Assembly (NCBI RefSeq): GCF_019444005.1
Contig: NZ_CP049304.1
Coordinates: 2,418,001 to 2,482,000, forward strand
Reading direction: 5' to 3'
Source: Liquorilactobacillus nagelii DSM 13675
GTDB taxonomy: Bacteria; Bacillota; Bacilli; Lactobacillales; Lactobacillaceae
Length of the DNA: 64,000 nt
Below, piece after piece: positions 1 to 9,112 of this stretch (within the stretch, counting starts at the first letter, position 1; every line of letters begins with the position of its first letter). The notes under the pieces are model-generated. The model was not told the origin of the DNA. It made no database searches and saw only the letters and a program-made list of their open reading frames with translations. The translations under genes were made by a program, and so were the position numbers.

Positions 1-403
1 GTAAGTTGAAGGCCGCTAACAAGCCGTAAACAAAAGTCGTTGATAGATGCAAGTGTTCTTCTAAGCTAAGCAAGAGCTCTTTTACACTAGTTGTCATAGT
101 GACAGTCATTCCTAATAGCAGGTAGGCGTAAACACGTGTGCCATAGATCCAAGCGGTGTGCCAGCGGTCACCCGTACCAAAAACTAAGAATGACCACCAA
201 CTACCCAAAGCTAATGGAAAGGCTGCTAATAAGACGATGATGGCCGTTTTCAAAGAGACTCGGCAGCCAGCCAAATATAGGATAGCGATCAAGCAGATTA
301 AAAGATTGAGTTTAACGCTAAGCGAAAAAGATAATGGCAGGCCAATTCCAAGCATGGTGACAGTCATTACCGCAGGATTTAATAACGAGTGCTTTTTAAT
401 CAC
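1..403 (-). CDS. ykoC: ECF transporter transmembrane (T) component YkoC, partial
   Basis: The downstream end lies outside the window; about 134 residues are visible. My own translation starts at GTG 403 and reads MIKKHSLLNPAVMTV, followed by strongly hydrophobic segments, as in EcfT-type membrane subunits. The start overlaps the ykoD stop by 8 bases, so the genes are translationally coupled. By position it is the membrane scaffold that couples the YkoD ATPase to the YkoE substrate-binding subunit. The TPP riboswitch upstream of the operon suggests import of thiamin or its hydroxymethylpyrimidine precursor. The family call rests mostly on context and hydrophobicity; the coupling-helix motifs would lie beyond the edge. 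Confidence 0.8.
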   Translation of the reverse strand, partial: MIKKHSLLNPAVMTVTMLGIGLPLSFSLSVKLNLLICLIAILYLAGCRVSLKTAIIVLLAAFPLALGSWWSFLVFGTGDRWHTAWIYGTRVYAYLLLGMTVTMTTSVKELLLSLEEHLHLSTTFVYGLLAAFNL

Positions 404-1820
404 TAGCTGTTACACCACCTTTGCCCAATAAAGTTAACCGCTGTTGTTCCAGACGCAATTCATAGTCAATTGAACCGATGACTCCCAATCGTTGATGTGA
501 AATGAGCAAAACGCTTAGTTGCAATGACTGGACTGTTTCTTTGATTAAAGCTAAAGCAGCAGCTAATGAGTCAGCATCTAGGCCAGCAAAAGGTTCGTCC
601 AAGAGTAAAACGGAAGGTGACATGATTAACATACTTAGTAACTGCAACTTTTTTTGTTGACCACCAGATAGTTGATAACAGACTTGGTCTAAAACGTTTG
701 TTAAGTTCAAACTTGCGATGGCTTGTTTAACTTTTACCGCTGTCCAATATTCAGGATGTTGGGAGAATTTGGCTGATAACGCAATTTCATCAGCTGCTTT
801 GAGCGTAATAAATTGATCACTGCTATTTTGAAATACAATTCCAACTATCTTAGCCCATTTTTTTAGTTTGAACTTTTCAGCATCTTTTTTTTGGAAAGTA
901 AGTGTTCCTTGAGAGGGATGTTGGCGACATAAAGCGGCAAATAAGGTTGATTTGCCAGTTCCGTTTGCGCCTGAAAGTAATCCTAATTGACCGATTGGCA
1001 AATCAAAGTCGCTGTTAGCTAACAACTTTCGAGAATTGACAGCTACCTCAAGTTGGTGCCAAGTTAATTTTCCAAGATTTAATGACTTTGGTTTGACGGC
1101 AGTCATTGAAATGTTTTTTAGTGGTAACTTGGTTAAAGAAAGTTCCTCAACTTGATGAGCATGAGGCTCTAAGTGATAGAGTCGATCAGCAATTTTGGCA
1201 TAGCCTGACGGATCATGATCAGCAATTAAAATTGTTTTTTGATGATACTGCTGCAGTCGTTTTAAATCAAGCAGTAATTGCTGCCTGCCAGCTGGATCAA
1301 CGTTGGCAAAGGGTTCATCTAATAAAATAATGTCACTATCCATCGCTAAAACGGTGGCTAGAGCAATTCGCTGTTGTTCACCGCCAGATAATGTTGATAA
1401 ATTTCTTGAACGAAAATTTTCCAGTCCAAGTTCAACTAAGGTAGCAGTAATTCGTTGCTTTATTTCTAGTGGATTAAGTTGCAAGTTTTCGAGAGCAAAC
1501 TGCAATTGTTCTTGAACAGTGCGCATCGCAAATTGACGACTAGGATTTTGAAACAGCATAGCAACTTTACGAGCTCGAGCAAACGGAACAATTTCTGCAA
1601 TGTTTTGGTCATTAAGTGTAACTTGCCCGGATAACAGTTGCCCACCATACTGTGGATAGAGTCCAGCAAGCAGTTTGAATAAGGTTGATTTACCGCATCC
1701 TGAAGCACCAGTTAATAATCCAAAAGTTCCATTTTCAATTTTAAAATCAAGTTTTTCAAAAACAGCCGGCTTTTGGTCATCATAACTAAAAGTCAGCTGT
1801 TGTGCATTTAGTACAGTCAT
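396..1820 (-). CDS. ykoD: ECF transporter duplicated ATPase YkoD
   Basis: This 474-residue protein has two ABC ATPase halves fused in one chain. The first half has Walker A GASGCGKST, signature LSGGEQQRIAL and Walker B DIILLDEPFANVD. The second has GANGTGKST, LSGGQQKKLQL and VLLLDEPFAGLD. All ATP-binding and hydrolysis motifs look intact. It would power the thiamin/HMP ECF transporter at the inner face of the membrane. The ATG follows the ykoE stop with no gap and its end overlaps ykoC, giving a tight ykoE-ykoD-ykoC operon under the TPP riboswitch. Confidence 0.93.
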   Translation of the reverse strand: MTVLNAQQLTFSYDDQKPAVFEKLDFKIENGTFGLLTGASGCGKSTLFKLLAGLYPQYGGQLLSGQVTLNDQNIAEIVPFARARKVAMLFQNPSRQFAMRTVQEQLQFALENLQLNPLEIKQRITATLVELGLENFRSRNLSTLSGGEQQRIALATVLAMDSDIILLDEPFANVDPAGRQQLLLDLKRLQQYHQKTILIADHDPSGYAKIADRLYHLEPHAHQVEELSLTKLPLKNISMTAVKPKSLNLGKLTWHQLEVAVNSRKLLANSDFDLPIGQLGLLSGANGTGKSTLFAALCRQHPSQGTLTFQKKDAEKFKLKKWAKIVGIVFQNSSDQFITLKAADEIALSAKFSQHPEYWTAVKVKQAIASLNLTNVLDQVCYQLSGGQQKKLQLLSMLIMSPSVLLLDEPFAGLDADSLAAALALIKETVQSLQLSVLLISHQRLGVIGSIDYELRLEQQRLTLLGKGGVTASD

Positions 1821-2378
1821 TTATTTGATCAATCCTGTCTTAGCTGTTAGTTGTTGAATCCAATAAACTAAAACGCCCGCAAAAAAGCCAATTGAAATTA
1901 AACGAATAATAAAGAGGGTTATCAGTAATCCTAAGCTATACTGGCTATAGCCGCTTTGAAAAAGGTCCCAAATGAAAGTAATTATGGTAGCACCAATGGT
2001 AGAAAAAGTTAGGCCAACTTTTTCCCAGTTACGATAGCCAGTACAAGCAAAGCCGAGTTCGTTGCCAATTCCTTGAATGAACCCAGAGATTAAGGTTGAG
2101 GCGCCCCAACTTGAAAACAATAACATCTCGACAGCAGCCGCCAGCATTTCGCCAACGACTGATGATCCAGCTTTTCGTAAGAGAACTCCTGCTAATGGCC
2201 CGGCCATAATCCAAACTCCTAAAGTTAAATCATTGGCGTACGGTTTCAATGGTGTAGCAGCTAGTGCATAATAAGCATAACTCCATAGTTGATAAATAAT
2301 TCCAAAGAAAATTGCGATAATTGCTAGAAAAATAACATCTCTTAGTGACCAACGTTTAGTGTTTTTAACAGTTTGCAT
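1821..2378 (-). CDS. ykoE: ECF transporter substrate-binding (S) component, YkoE family
   Basis: A 185-residue integral membrane protein with about five to six hydrophobic segments. It reads MQTVKNTKRWSLRDVIFLAI and has an RDVIFLAI-type N-terminus typical of YkoE proteins. I chose ATG 2378 because an AAAGGGAGAG ribosome binding site lies at the right distance. A longer TTG-started frame from 2405 would swallow that site. It is the first gene of the operon, directly behind the TPP riboswitch, so its ligand is most likely thiamin or HMP. Specificity is inferred from the riboswitch and family. Confidence 0.9.
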   Translation of the reverse strand: MQTVKNTKRWSLRDVIFLAIIAIFFGIIYQLWSYAYYALAATPLKPYANDLTLGVWIMAGPLAGVLLRKAGSSVVGEMLAAAVEMLLFSSWGASTLISGFIQGIGNELGFACTGYRNWEKVGLTFSTIGATIITFIWDLFQSGYSQYSLGLLITLFIIRLISIGFFAGVLVYWIQQLTAKTGLIK

Positions 2379-2422
2379 AAAAAAACTCTCCCTTTGATTG
2401 AACAAACCGAGAGTCTAGCAAT

Positions 2423-2453
2423 AAAAAATGGCATACTCTAAAAAGAGTATACC
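2423..2453 (-). terminator. Riboswitch-controlled terminator of ykoEDC
   Basis: On the minus strand a near-perfect hairpin (GGTATACTCT, short T-rich loop, AGAGTATGCC) is followed by a T run (ATTTTTTATT). It sits between the TPP aptamer and ykoE. This is the usual layout of a transcription-terminating expression platform: TPP binding would favour this stem. Confidence 0.85.
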
Positions 2454-2484
2454 AGTAGATTGCTTTACGGTTGTAATGAAAATT

Positions 2485-2554
2485 AAAGCTCCCTCCGCTG
2501 GCATTATCCAGATCAGGTTCATGGGTATTTCTCAGCCCGCAGGCACCCCAGCTT
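2485..2554 (-). promoter_or_regulatory. TPP (THI-box) riboswitch
   Basis: The minus strand carries the conserved thiamin pyrophosphate aptamer: GGGGTGC, GGCTGAGA, then CCTGATCTGGATAATGCC and GGAGGGA in the right order and spacing. The P1 stem is closed by AAGCT pairing with AGCTT. It lies about 107 bases before the ykoE start with a terminator hairpin between them. TPP binding should therefore switch off the thiamin/HMP transporter operon. Confidence 0.96.
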
Positions 2555-2857
2555 GTTCATATGATGATTAAAGTCTATCAAAAAAAATGCTTAAAGTAAA
2601 TCATTAAGTTTCTGAGATTTCATCAGGCACTCATTCAAAGGTAAAATGCGGTATAATAAATAGTAGTTTCTAAAAATAATAATTTGCAACACTTCTTTTA
2701 TAATTATTATTTAGTATAGAATTTATTTTTAAGGTTTGTTAAGTGGAACAGAAAAAGGACTAAACAAAGCATCTGGTTTATCACAGCTTTTTTAGTCGGA
2801 GATGTTTTAGCAGACTGTCGTTGAGATAATTTGCTACTGCTAGAAGGAGGTATTAGC

Positions 2858-3109
2858 ATGGGTGATGCAGCTAAGAAGAGTAATGGCAAAAATAGTATCA
2901 TTGAAGTAAGCAAGCTGGGGGAACCTTTTAAAAAGAACTGTCATGTATCTTTTGTTTTCCATCGACATCATTTTCAAGGAGTCATTGAAAAGCAACTAAA
3001 AAATTCCGCTATCATTGATTTTGATTCTGAGTTTAGTCAATCAAGTACAGCTCAGGAACTAAAGCAAAAAGTTGTTATCAGCTACGCTAAGTTAAAACTG
3101 ATCAATTAG
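2858..3109 (+). CDS. Small hypothetical protein upstream of the potassium channel gene
   Basis: I do not recognise this 83-residue protein. ATG 2858 follows a strong AGAAGGAGG site; a longer TTG frame would include that site. It is soluble, lysine-rich and has no membrane segment. The middle part (VSFVFHRHHFQGVIEKQLKNS) and the end (VVISYAKLKLIN) look like beta strands of a small compact domain. It ends 24 bases before the KtrB/TrkH gene, so the two are probably co-transcribed. A link to potassium uptake is only inferred from position. Confidence 0.7.
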   Translation: MGDAAKKSNGKNSIIEVSKLGEPFKKNCHVSFVFHRHHFQGVIEKQLKNSAIIDFDSEFSQSSTAQELKQKVVISYAKLKLIN

Positions 3110-3133
3110 ACATGTAGAAGGTGAGTAGTGATC

Positions 3134-4516
3134 ATGAATTATTTAAGCAGATTGAAGACTAAGGTAAGGACGGAAGCAACACCAATTCAACTAGTCGTCA
3201 GTGCTTATCTAATTTTGATTCTATTGACCTTTTTTTTACTCAATTTACCAATTTTTTTAAAGCCTGGAGTACATGTTAGTTTGCTCAATTCTTTTTTTAT
3301 GGCGGTTTCAACCATTAGTGTCACGGGATTAACAACTTTTCCATTGAGTCAGGTTTACAATCATGCTGGAATAATTTTGCTGGAGTTTTTATTTCAAATT
3401 GGTGGATTTGGAGTAACGATGTTGGCAACAGTCGTGATGGTTCTTAGCGGTCGAAAAATTACTTTGCAGCAACGTCAGCTAATTCAGGTTGATATGAATC
3501 AACCGCGATTAAGCGGAACAGTTCGACTATCTTATTCAGTATTCATTTTAATGCTAGTGTTGCAATTATTTTTTGGCATGCTATTTTCACTTTATTTTAC
3601 TTGGCAAAACGGCTTAGCTCATTTAAAATCGGCGATCTTTAATGGTTTTTATATTTCGGTTTCAGCAGTAACCAATGCAGGATTTGCTATTACCGGAAGC
3701 TCATTAGCACCATTTCGACATAATTATTTATTTTTATTAACGATTATGTTCTTGATTATGCTTGGTGGGATTGGCTTTCCCGTGTTAGTCGAATTTCAAC
3801 AATGGCTGTCTTTTAAGTATCATCACCCACAACAATATCACTTTAGATTTTCTTTATTTTCCAAATTAGCCCTGTTTTTTGCAGTCATATTTTTTATCGC
3901 TGGAACGGTTTTAATTTTTCTGACAGAATTCAAAGGGCAGTTAGCCGACGAGTCTTGGCCGGGGAAATTAATGACAGCGATGTTTTATAGCGCTTCAACC
4001 CGAAATGCTGGTCTACAATTAGAATCTTTGAAAACTTTTCAAACTAGTACTTTATTGATTTTTTCGTTGTTAATGTTTATTGGTGCTAGTCCGAGTTCTG
4101 TTGGTGGTGGTGTTCGAACAACAACGGTTGGAATTTTGTTGCTTTATCTGGCAGCTTTCATTCGTGGACGCCGGAATGTTAATATTTTTGGCCGTCGAAT
4201 CAGTCAAAGTGATATTCAAAAAGCGATCGTTGTGACGAATTTATCAATGTTGTTGTGCTTAGGAGCAGTTTTAATTTTATCAATTACGGAGAACTATTCT
4301 TTGACATCGTTGATATTTGAAGTTGCAGCAGCTTTTGGTACTACAGGGTTATCGTTAGGTATAACAGCTGGATTAAGTATTATTGGCAAGTGGGTAATCA
4401 TTATTTTGATGTTTGTTGGTCGAGTAGGGATGCTATACATGTTATTATTATTTGTTTCAAAAAAGGAACAAGATTTCAATTATAAATATCCAACTGAACA
4501 AGTAATAATTGGTTAA
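3134..4516 (+). CDS. ktrB: Potassium uptake channel subunit, KtrB/TrkH family
   Basis: A 460-residue polytopic membrane protein with four pore repeats. The selectivity-filter glycine regions are visible as VSTISVTGL (about residue 60), SAVTNAGF (about 180), ASTRNAGL (about 290) and AAFGTTGL (about 405). This is the KtrB/TrkH/TrkG channel fold, which moves K+ together with a cytosolic RCK partner (KtrA/TrkA). No such partner is encoded next to it here. A GTG at 3128 is possible, but ATG 3134 is better spaced from AGAAGGTGAG. The length fits KtrB. Confidence 0.9.
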   Translation: MNYLSRLKTKVRTEATPIQLVVSAYLILILLTFFLLNLPIFLKPGVHVSLLNSFFMAVSTISVTGLTTFPLSQVYNHAGIILLEFLFQIGGFGVTMLATVVMVLSGRKITLQQRQLIQVDMNQPRLSGTVRLSYSVFILMLVLQLFFGMLFSLYFTWQNGLAHLKSAIFNGFYISVSAVTNAGFAITGSSLAPFRHNYLFLLTIMFLIMLGGIGFPVLVEFQQWLSFKYHHPQQYHFRFSLFSKLALFFAVIFFIAGTVLIFLTEFKGQLADESWPGKLMTAMFYSASTRNAGLQLESLKTFQTSTLLIFSLLMFIGASPSSVGGGVRTTTVGILLLYLAAFIRGRRNVNIFGRRISQSDIQKAIVVTNLSMLLCLGAVLILSITENYSLTSLIFEVAAAFGTTGLSLGITAGLSIIGKWVIIILMFVGRVGMLYMLLLFVSKKEQDFNYKYPTEQVIIG

Positions 4517-4715
4517 ATTTTAAAGAGATAAGCCGAATATTATTATCGATAATTTTTATCTTTTAACAGCCATTCGAGTGAAAAGCTTTTCATTTTTTTT
4601 GAAAGTTCGTAATTTAATCATAAAAGGATAGTTTAGTTGGCTTTTTAGAATTTTTTCTTTAATAATAAAGAGCAAAATAGGAGTTCAAAAGCAAATTAAG
4701 AACTTAAAAATTTCT

Positions 4716-4742
4716 TTGAACAGCACTCGGGTATGTTATAAT
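4716..4742 (+). promoter_or_regulatory. Predicted sigma-A promoter of azlCD
   Basis: TTGAAC (4716-4721) and TATAAT (4737-4742) are separated by 15 bases, about 40 bases before the azlC GTG start. The -10 is a perfect consensus; the spacing is slightly short. Confidence 0.55.
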
Positions 4743-4784
4743 CGACTTTGCGAGAACTTTTAAATACTTTTTGGAGGCTTTTTC

Positions 4785-5555
4785 GTGAAAAAAGATGAAC
4801 CACGTTGGTTAGAGGTTTTAAAAATTGCGTTACCATTATGTTTAAGTTATGTACCAATTGGTTTAGCCTGTGGAATTTTACTAAATGTCGCTGGATTTAA
4901 TACAATTTTGACAGGTTTAGCTTCAGTTTTGGTATTTTCTGGTGGTGCACAGTTTTTAATTGCTTCAATGTTGACCGTTAATGCACCGTTGCACACGATT
5001 TTGATTATGTTGTTTTTCCTTGAATTACGTTATGCTTTGTTAGGATCGAGTATCTCGCAGTACCTACACCATACTAGTAAAAAATTCTTATATTTTTTTG
5101 CTGTTTCATTAAATGATGAAAATTATGCTGTTAATTATTTAAAATTTGCAACAGATAAGGCTTGGACTCCGCAAGACGCTTTAATGGTTGAACATTATTC
5201 ACTACTTTTTTGGACCATGGCAAATATTGTGGGAAGTTTAATTGGTAATATGTTGACTGTTGATTTAAAAATTGTTGATTTTGCTTTAACGTCACTTTTT
5301 ATATATATGATTGTAATGCAAGTGGCAAATCGTTTAACTATTCTGGTCAGTTTTGTTGCGGGAATTTTAGCAATTATTTTCATGGGATTATTGAAGAGTA
5401 CTATGGGATTAGTAGTATCAACAATTATTGCGTCTTTGTTTGGTTTTGCCATAGAAGATTATTTGGTGAAACATGGGTATCAAAAAGGGTTTTTGTTACA
5501 TAAAATTAAACCGAAAGCCAGTCGAAAAGTCATTAGCAAGTCAGGAGATAATTAG
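4785..5555 (+). CDS. azlC: Branched-chain amino acid exporter large subunit AzlC
   Basis: A 256-residue membrane protein of the AzlC/YgaZ family. The N-terminal region includes LPLCLSYVPIGLACGILLN and a conserved SGGAQF segment near residue 53. AzlC works with AzlD to export branched-chain amino acids such as valine and leucine. The start is GTG 4785 behind a GGAGG site. azlD begins two bases after its stop. The last 30 residues are a basic cytosolic tail. Confidence 0.92.
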   Translation: MKKDEPRWLEVLKIALPLCLSYVPIGLACGILLNVAGFNTILTGLASVLVFSGGAQFLIASMLTVNAPLHTILIMLFFLELRYALLGSSISQYLHHTSKKFLYFFAVSLNDENYAVNYLKFATDKAWTPQDALMVEHYSLLFWTMANIVGSLIGNMLTVDLKIVDFALTSLFIYMIVMQVANRLTILVSFVAGILAIIFMGLLKSTMGLVVSTIIASLFGFAIEDYLVKHGYQKGFLLHKIKPKASRKVISKSGDN

Positions 5556-5557
5556 TT

Positions 5558-5902
5558 ATGGCAGCAAAAACTACGGAACATTTAGTTTTGATTCTTTTAT
5601 CGATGCTAGTGGCTTTTGGACCACGATTTATTCCACTTAGAATTTTTTCAACTCGTAAAATACCATTATGGTTTAATGAGTGGATGAAGTATGTACCGGT
5701 TTCGCTATTTACTGCCTTGGTGGTTAAAGATATTTTTATTGATGCAAATCACGGTTATGTCTTTACTGGAACTGAGAACTTGGCTAAAATCTTGGCAGCA
5801 ATAATAGTCATTGCAGTAGCTTACCGGACCCGTTCAATGGGATTAGCAGTGGTTTTGGGGTTAGCGGCAGTGGCACTATTAACATTTGCTCTTGCACTTT
5901 GA
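5558..5902 (+). CDS. azlD: Branched-chain amino acid exporter small subunit AzlD
   Basis: A 114-residue protein with about four hydrophobic segments. It matches AzlD/YgaH in size and carries the RFIPLRIF and WMKYVPVSLFTALV stretches expected for the family. It is the obligate partner of AzlC for amino acid export and lies immediately downstream of azlC with its own GGAGATAATT site. A clear terminator follows the pair. Confidence 0.9.
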   Translation: MAAKTTEHLVLILLSMLVAFGPRFIPLRIFSTRKIPLWFNEWMKYVPVSLFTALVVKDIFIDANHGYVFTGTENLAKILAAIIVIAVAYRTRSMGLAVVLGLAAVALLTFALAL

Positions 5903-5917
5903 GAATTACTAAAGTAG

Positions 5918-5953
5918 AACACCATTGTTAAGGCTGACGATGGTGTTTTTTTA
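5918..5953 (+). terminator. Rho-independent terminator after azlCD
   Basis: AACACCAT and ATGGTGTT form an 8-bp stem around a 14-base loop, followed by a run of seven T. Confidence 0.85.
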
Positions 5954-6041
5954 TAGAATATTAGCTAGAACTTCAGACAGGATAACATAAAAGTGCTAGA
6001 ATACTTTTATATCCAAAATGAAAGTAAAGGACGGATGAATA

Positions 6042-7226
6042 ATGATCGATAAGTTATTTTATAAGACACTTTTGAGCAAATCGTTTAATATTCCCGTAAA
6101 AGTAATTTATTGGGATGGGAAAACCGAACAGTATGGTGACGGAAAACCTGAAGTTACAATTACTTTCAAGGAAGCTGTGCCAGTTAAAGAAATTACTCGA
6201 AATGCCTCGATTGCTTTGGGTGAGGCTTATATGGATGGACGGATTGAGATTGATGGTTCAATCCAAAAATTAATCAATGCGGCCTATGCGTCAGCTGACA
6301 GTTTCTTTCATGACAGCAAATTAAAACGTTTCTTACCGAAACAGTCACATTCTGAAAAGCATAGTAAGTATGATGTTCAAAAACACTATGATTTGGGCAA
6401 TGACTTTTATAAATTATGGTTAGATTCGACGATGACGTATTCGTGTGCCTATTTTGAACATCCAGATGATACTTTAGAACAAGCCCAGCTGAATAAGGTG
6501 CATCATATTATTAAGAAATTAGATCCACAACCAGGAAAACGATTCTTAGATATTGGGTGTGGCTGGGGAACTTTGATGCTGACAGCTGCGAAAGAATACA
6601 ACTTAGATGTGAGTGGTATAACCTTAAGTGAAGAACAGTATAAATTTGTTCAGCAGAGAATTAAAGATGAAGGCTTGGAAGATCATGCACGGGTTTATCT
6701 GGAAGATTATCGTGAGTTAAAAACAGGGCCATATGATTACATTACTAGTGTTGGAATGTTTGAACATGTTGGCTCGGAGAATTTGGCAGCCTATTTTGAC
6801 ACGATTGCTAAATATTTAAGCAATGATGGCGTAGCTTTGATTCACGGAATTACTCGTCAACAAGGTGGTGCCTATAACGGTTGGATTAATCAATATATTT
6901 TCCCAGGTGGCTATATTCCTGGATTAACAGAAAATTTGCAGCATATTATCGAATCTGGAATGCAGGTTTTTGATTTAGAAACGTTGCGGCGTCACTACCA
7001 GCACACACTGGAACACTGGGATCAGAACTTTAATCAACATCGGACAGAAATTCAGGAACAGATGGGTGAAAGATTTACTCGAATGTGGGATTTATATTTG
7101 CAAGCTTGTGCAGCATCATTTGAATCTGGCAATATTGATTGCATTCAGTTCTTAATTTCTAAGGGACCGAGTGGCAAGAACTTACCAATGACGCGAGACT
7201 ATATTTATTCCAATGATGCAAAATAA
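6042..7226 (+). CDS. cfa: Cyclopropane-fatty-acyl-phospholipid synthase
   Basis: A 394-residue SAM-dependent enzyme that adds a methylene bridge across the double bond of membrane lipid acyl chains. The SAM-binding motif [11 protein letters not shown] is at about residues 168-178. Other family stretches are [34 protein letters not shown] and GGYIPG. Length is normal for Cfa. ATG 6042 follows AAAGGACGG. It is monocistronic and bounded by a terminator shared with the converging dedA gene. It usually rises in stationary phase or acid stress. Confidence 0.95.
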   Translation: MIDKLFYKTLLSKSFNIPVKVIYWDGKTEQYGDGKPEVTITFKEAVPVKEITRNASIALGEAYMDGRIEIDGSIQKLINAAYASADSFFHDSKLKRFLPKQSHSEKHSKYDVQKHYDLGNDFYKLWLDSTMTYSCAYFEHPDDTLEQAQLNKVHHIIKKLDPQPGKRFLDIGCGWGTLMLTAAKEYNLDVSGITLSEEQYKFVQQRIKDEGLEDHARVYLEDYRELKTGPYDYITSVGMFEHVGSENLAAYFDTIAKYLSNDGVALIHGITRQQGGAYNGWINQYIFPGGYIPGLTENLQHIIESGMQVFDLETLRRHYQHTLEHWDQNFNQHRTEIQEQMGERFTRMWDLYLQACAASFESGNIDCIQFLISKGPSGKNLPMTRDYIYSNDAK

Positions 7227-7248
7227 TTTAAAATTAATAAACTAACTT

Positions 7249-7290
7249 AAGAACTTCCCTCAGTTAATATCCACTGAGGGAAGTTCTTTA
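7249..7290. terminator. Bidirectional terminator between cfa and the DedA gene
   Basis: A perfect 16-bp stem (AAGAACTTCCCTCAGT with its complement) around an 8-base loop lies between two converging genes. It has A/T-rich flanks on both sides. Confidence 0.85.
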
Positions 7291-7303
7291 AGATATAACA
7301 AGC

Positions 7304-7912
7304 TTATTTTTTCTGCGAGCGTCTAAATAGCCAGTAAAGTAATAGGATCGCGGCGACTAGCAAAAGCGCGAATTTACCATAAGTTTCAAACAAACTCACA
7401 AAATGTGGCCAAGCGTGACCAGCGAGCCGGCCTAACCAAATTAAAACGGTGTTCCAAATTAAGGTACCAATAGTTGTAAAAATAATAAAGCGACTAAAAG
7501 AATATTCGGCCATACCTGCCGGCAAGGAAATTAAGCTACGAACAACTGGGACGAAACGACCGAAGAAAACAGCTTGACCACCATGACGATTAAAAAAGGC
7601 AGCGGCTTTTTCTAGATCAGCTGGCTTTAAATGTAATAATTTTCCCCAGCGCCCGGTGAGAAATTTTTCTAGTCGCTGAACTGATAATAAGCGACCAAGA
7701 GCATAAAGGACAAGTGCCCCGATTACAGCGCCCAGGGTGGCGGCTAAGATGCTTGGGAGAATTTTTAAAGAAGTTGTGATAGTTGCAAAACCAGTGAAGG
7801 CTAAAACTACTTCAGAAGGAATTGGTGGGAAAATGTTTTCAATAGCGATTAAAAAGATTATTCCTAGATAGCCGAATTGGTTGATGATATCGGTTAAAGT
7901 TGCGGTATTCAT
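7304..7912 (-). CDS. DedA family membrane protein
   Basis: A 202-residue membrane protein. Family marks are the E-x-I-F-P-P-I-P-S-E start region (IENIFPPIPSEVVLAF) and FFGRFVPVVRSLISLPAGM, with the conserved arginines of the DedA/SNARE-associated domain. DedA proteins act in membrane lipid homeostasis, with undecaprenyl phosphate or phospholipid flipping proposed. ATG 7912 follows AAGGAG. The C-terminus ends in FRRSQKK. The exact substrate cannot be read from the sequence. Confidence 0.9.
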   Translation of the reverse strand: MNTATLTDIINQFGYLGIIFLIAIENIFPPIPSEVVLAFTGFATITTSLKILPSILAATLGAVIGALVLYALGRLLSVQRLEKFLTGRWGKLLHLKPADLEKAAAFFNRHGGQAVFFGRFVPVVRSLISLPAGMAEYSFSRFIIFTTIGTLIWNTVLIWLGRLAGHAWPHFVSLFETYGKFALLLVAAILLLYWLFRRSQKK

Positions 7913-8219
7913 TGGTTGGCTCCTTATGTTATAGGTTATATATAATGAATCTATTTATTTTTTGAATATCACATGTTGGTTTCTAAGTGTCGCGGGTCAA
8001 CTAATAGAGTTTTTTTGTTCCGCTAGTACAATGCCTCGTAAGGAATATCCTCCAGATGATCACTTGAAGCTCACATCACATGCTGTGTTGAATAAAATCG
8101 TATTTCTTAGTTTAACTTTTTTTAGTAAGATAGGTCAACTGATAATGGTTTGTCAGATGAAATTTTTATTGTAAAAAATGCTATAATACTAACTGAAAGC
8201 CAGCACGGAGGGATGAATT
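7913..8219. other. Intergenic region between divergent genes
   Basis: These 307 bases separate the leftward DedA gene and the rightward repeat protein. A good -10 box TATAAT at 8182-8187 probably serves the rightward gene; I see no convincing -35. A 70-codon open frame inside has no ribosome binding site and no family features. Confidence 0.4.
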
Positions 8220-9041
8220 ATGAGAAAACGTACTTGGTTTATGATTACATTAATCATTGCCGTAATTTTCATCGGTTATGGGTACACGAAGCATGTTGAA
8301 AATAATCAATATTATCAAGAATTACTTAGCCAAGCGGAATCGGCAATTAATGATCAAGCTTATCAAACGGCGCAGGTCGATTTGGAAAATGCATTAAAGA
8401 AAAAGAAAGACGGAGAAACTGCTCAAATTTATTTAAAGCAAGTTAAATTTTATCGCCAAGGATTGCATGCCATCCAGAAAAAAAATTATCAAAGGGCACA
8501 AGTGAAATTTCAAAAAGCAGCTCAACAGCAAGATGGAATGCAGGTTTTAGTTAGTCGAGCTACTGCTAAACAAACTGAACTGCAAGAAGTTTTAAGAGAA
8601 TTGCCAATTTTTGAACGAGCTTATCGACGAGCCAAAATTTTATCAACTAATTATGAATATACAGCTTCTAATACTAAATTAGCCGTAATTTTGGGCTATG
8701 GTAATATTAAACAGGCTTATTATAGTGAGATTTATCAAAAGGCTCAAAAATTACAAACATATAACAATCGAATTTTAACCAAACTAGGCTATCATGTTGA
8801 TAGTGGTGTTTCGGCAACAGATTCATCAGCTACTGATTTTTTGCCGGGAAGCAGCAGTAGCAAAACTGATGCGGCAAGTCTGAAAAAGATAACCGCCAAA
8901 CAAGTTAAACAAGCTCGACGTGATTTAACAAAAGAAGGTGTCGATGCTGACTTATTTAGTGATACGCAAGTTAAACAAGTAATACAAGAGGCCAATAACC
9001 AAGGGGTTTCAGTCCGCCAGATAGCTCGAGAATTTAAGTGA
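8220..9041 (+). CDS. Membrane-anchored repeat (TPR-like) protein of unknown function
   Basis: A 273-residue protein with a positively charged start and one hydrophobic segment (residues about 6-22), so probably anchored with the rest outside the cell. Residues 30-130 show two helical repeats of the TPR type (LLSQAESAINDQAYQTAQ and LHAIQKKNYQRAQVKFQKA). A Ser/Thr/Ala-rich linker follows at about 195-220. The C-terminal 45 residues are a charged helical domain (AKQVKQARRDLTKEGVD). ATG follows a GGAGGG site. I do not recognise a named family; a surface or envelope role is only inferred. Confidence 0.8.
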   Translation: MRKRTWFMITLIIAVIFIGYGYTKHVENNQYYQELLSQAESAINDQAYQTAQVDLENALKKKKDGETAQIYLKQVKFYRQGLHAIQKKNYQRAQVKFQKAAQQQDGMQVLVSRATAKQTELQEVLRELPIFERAYRRAKILSTNYEYTASNTKLAVILGYGNIKQAYYSEIYQKAQKLQTYNNRILTKLGYHVDSGVSATDSSATDFLPGSSSSKTDAASLKKITAKQVKQARRDLTKEGVDADLFSDTQVKQVIQEANNQGVSVRQIAREFK

Positions 9042-9048
9042 ATTAAAA

Positions 9049-9088
9049 AAGTTGCGACAAAAGTAGTTATTTTGCCGCAGCTTTTTTT
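9049..9088 (+). terminator. Rho-independent terminator after the repeat protein gene
   Basis: AAGTTGCGACAAAA pairs with TTTTGCCGCAGCTT (one mismatch, one G-U) and is followed by a T run. Confidence 0.8.
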
Positions 9089-9112
9089 AGACTAAGGTTG
9101 GACTCAAAATGG

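Noticed and set aside
7962-8174. 70-codon open frame between the DedA and repeat protein genes
   Set aside because: No ribosome binding site, no family features and it overlaps the expected promoter region.
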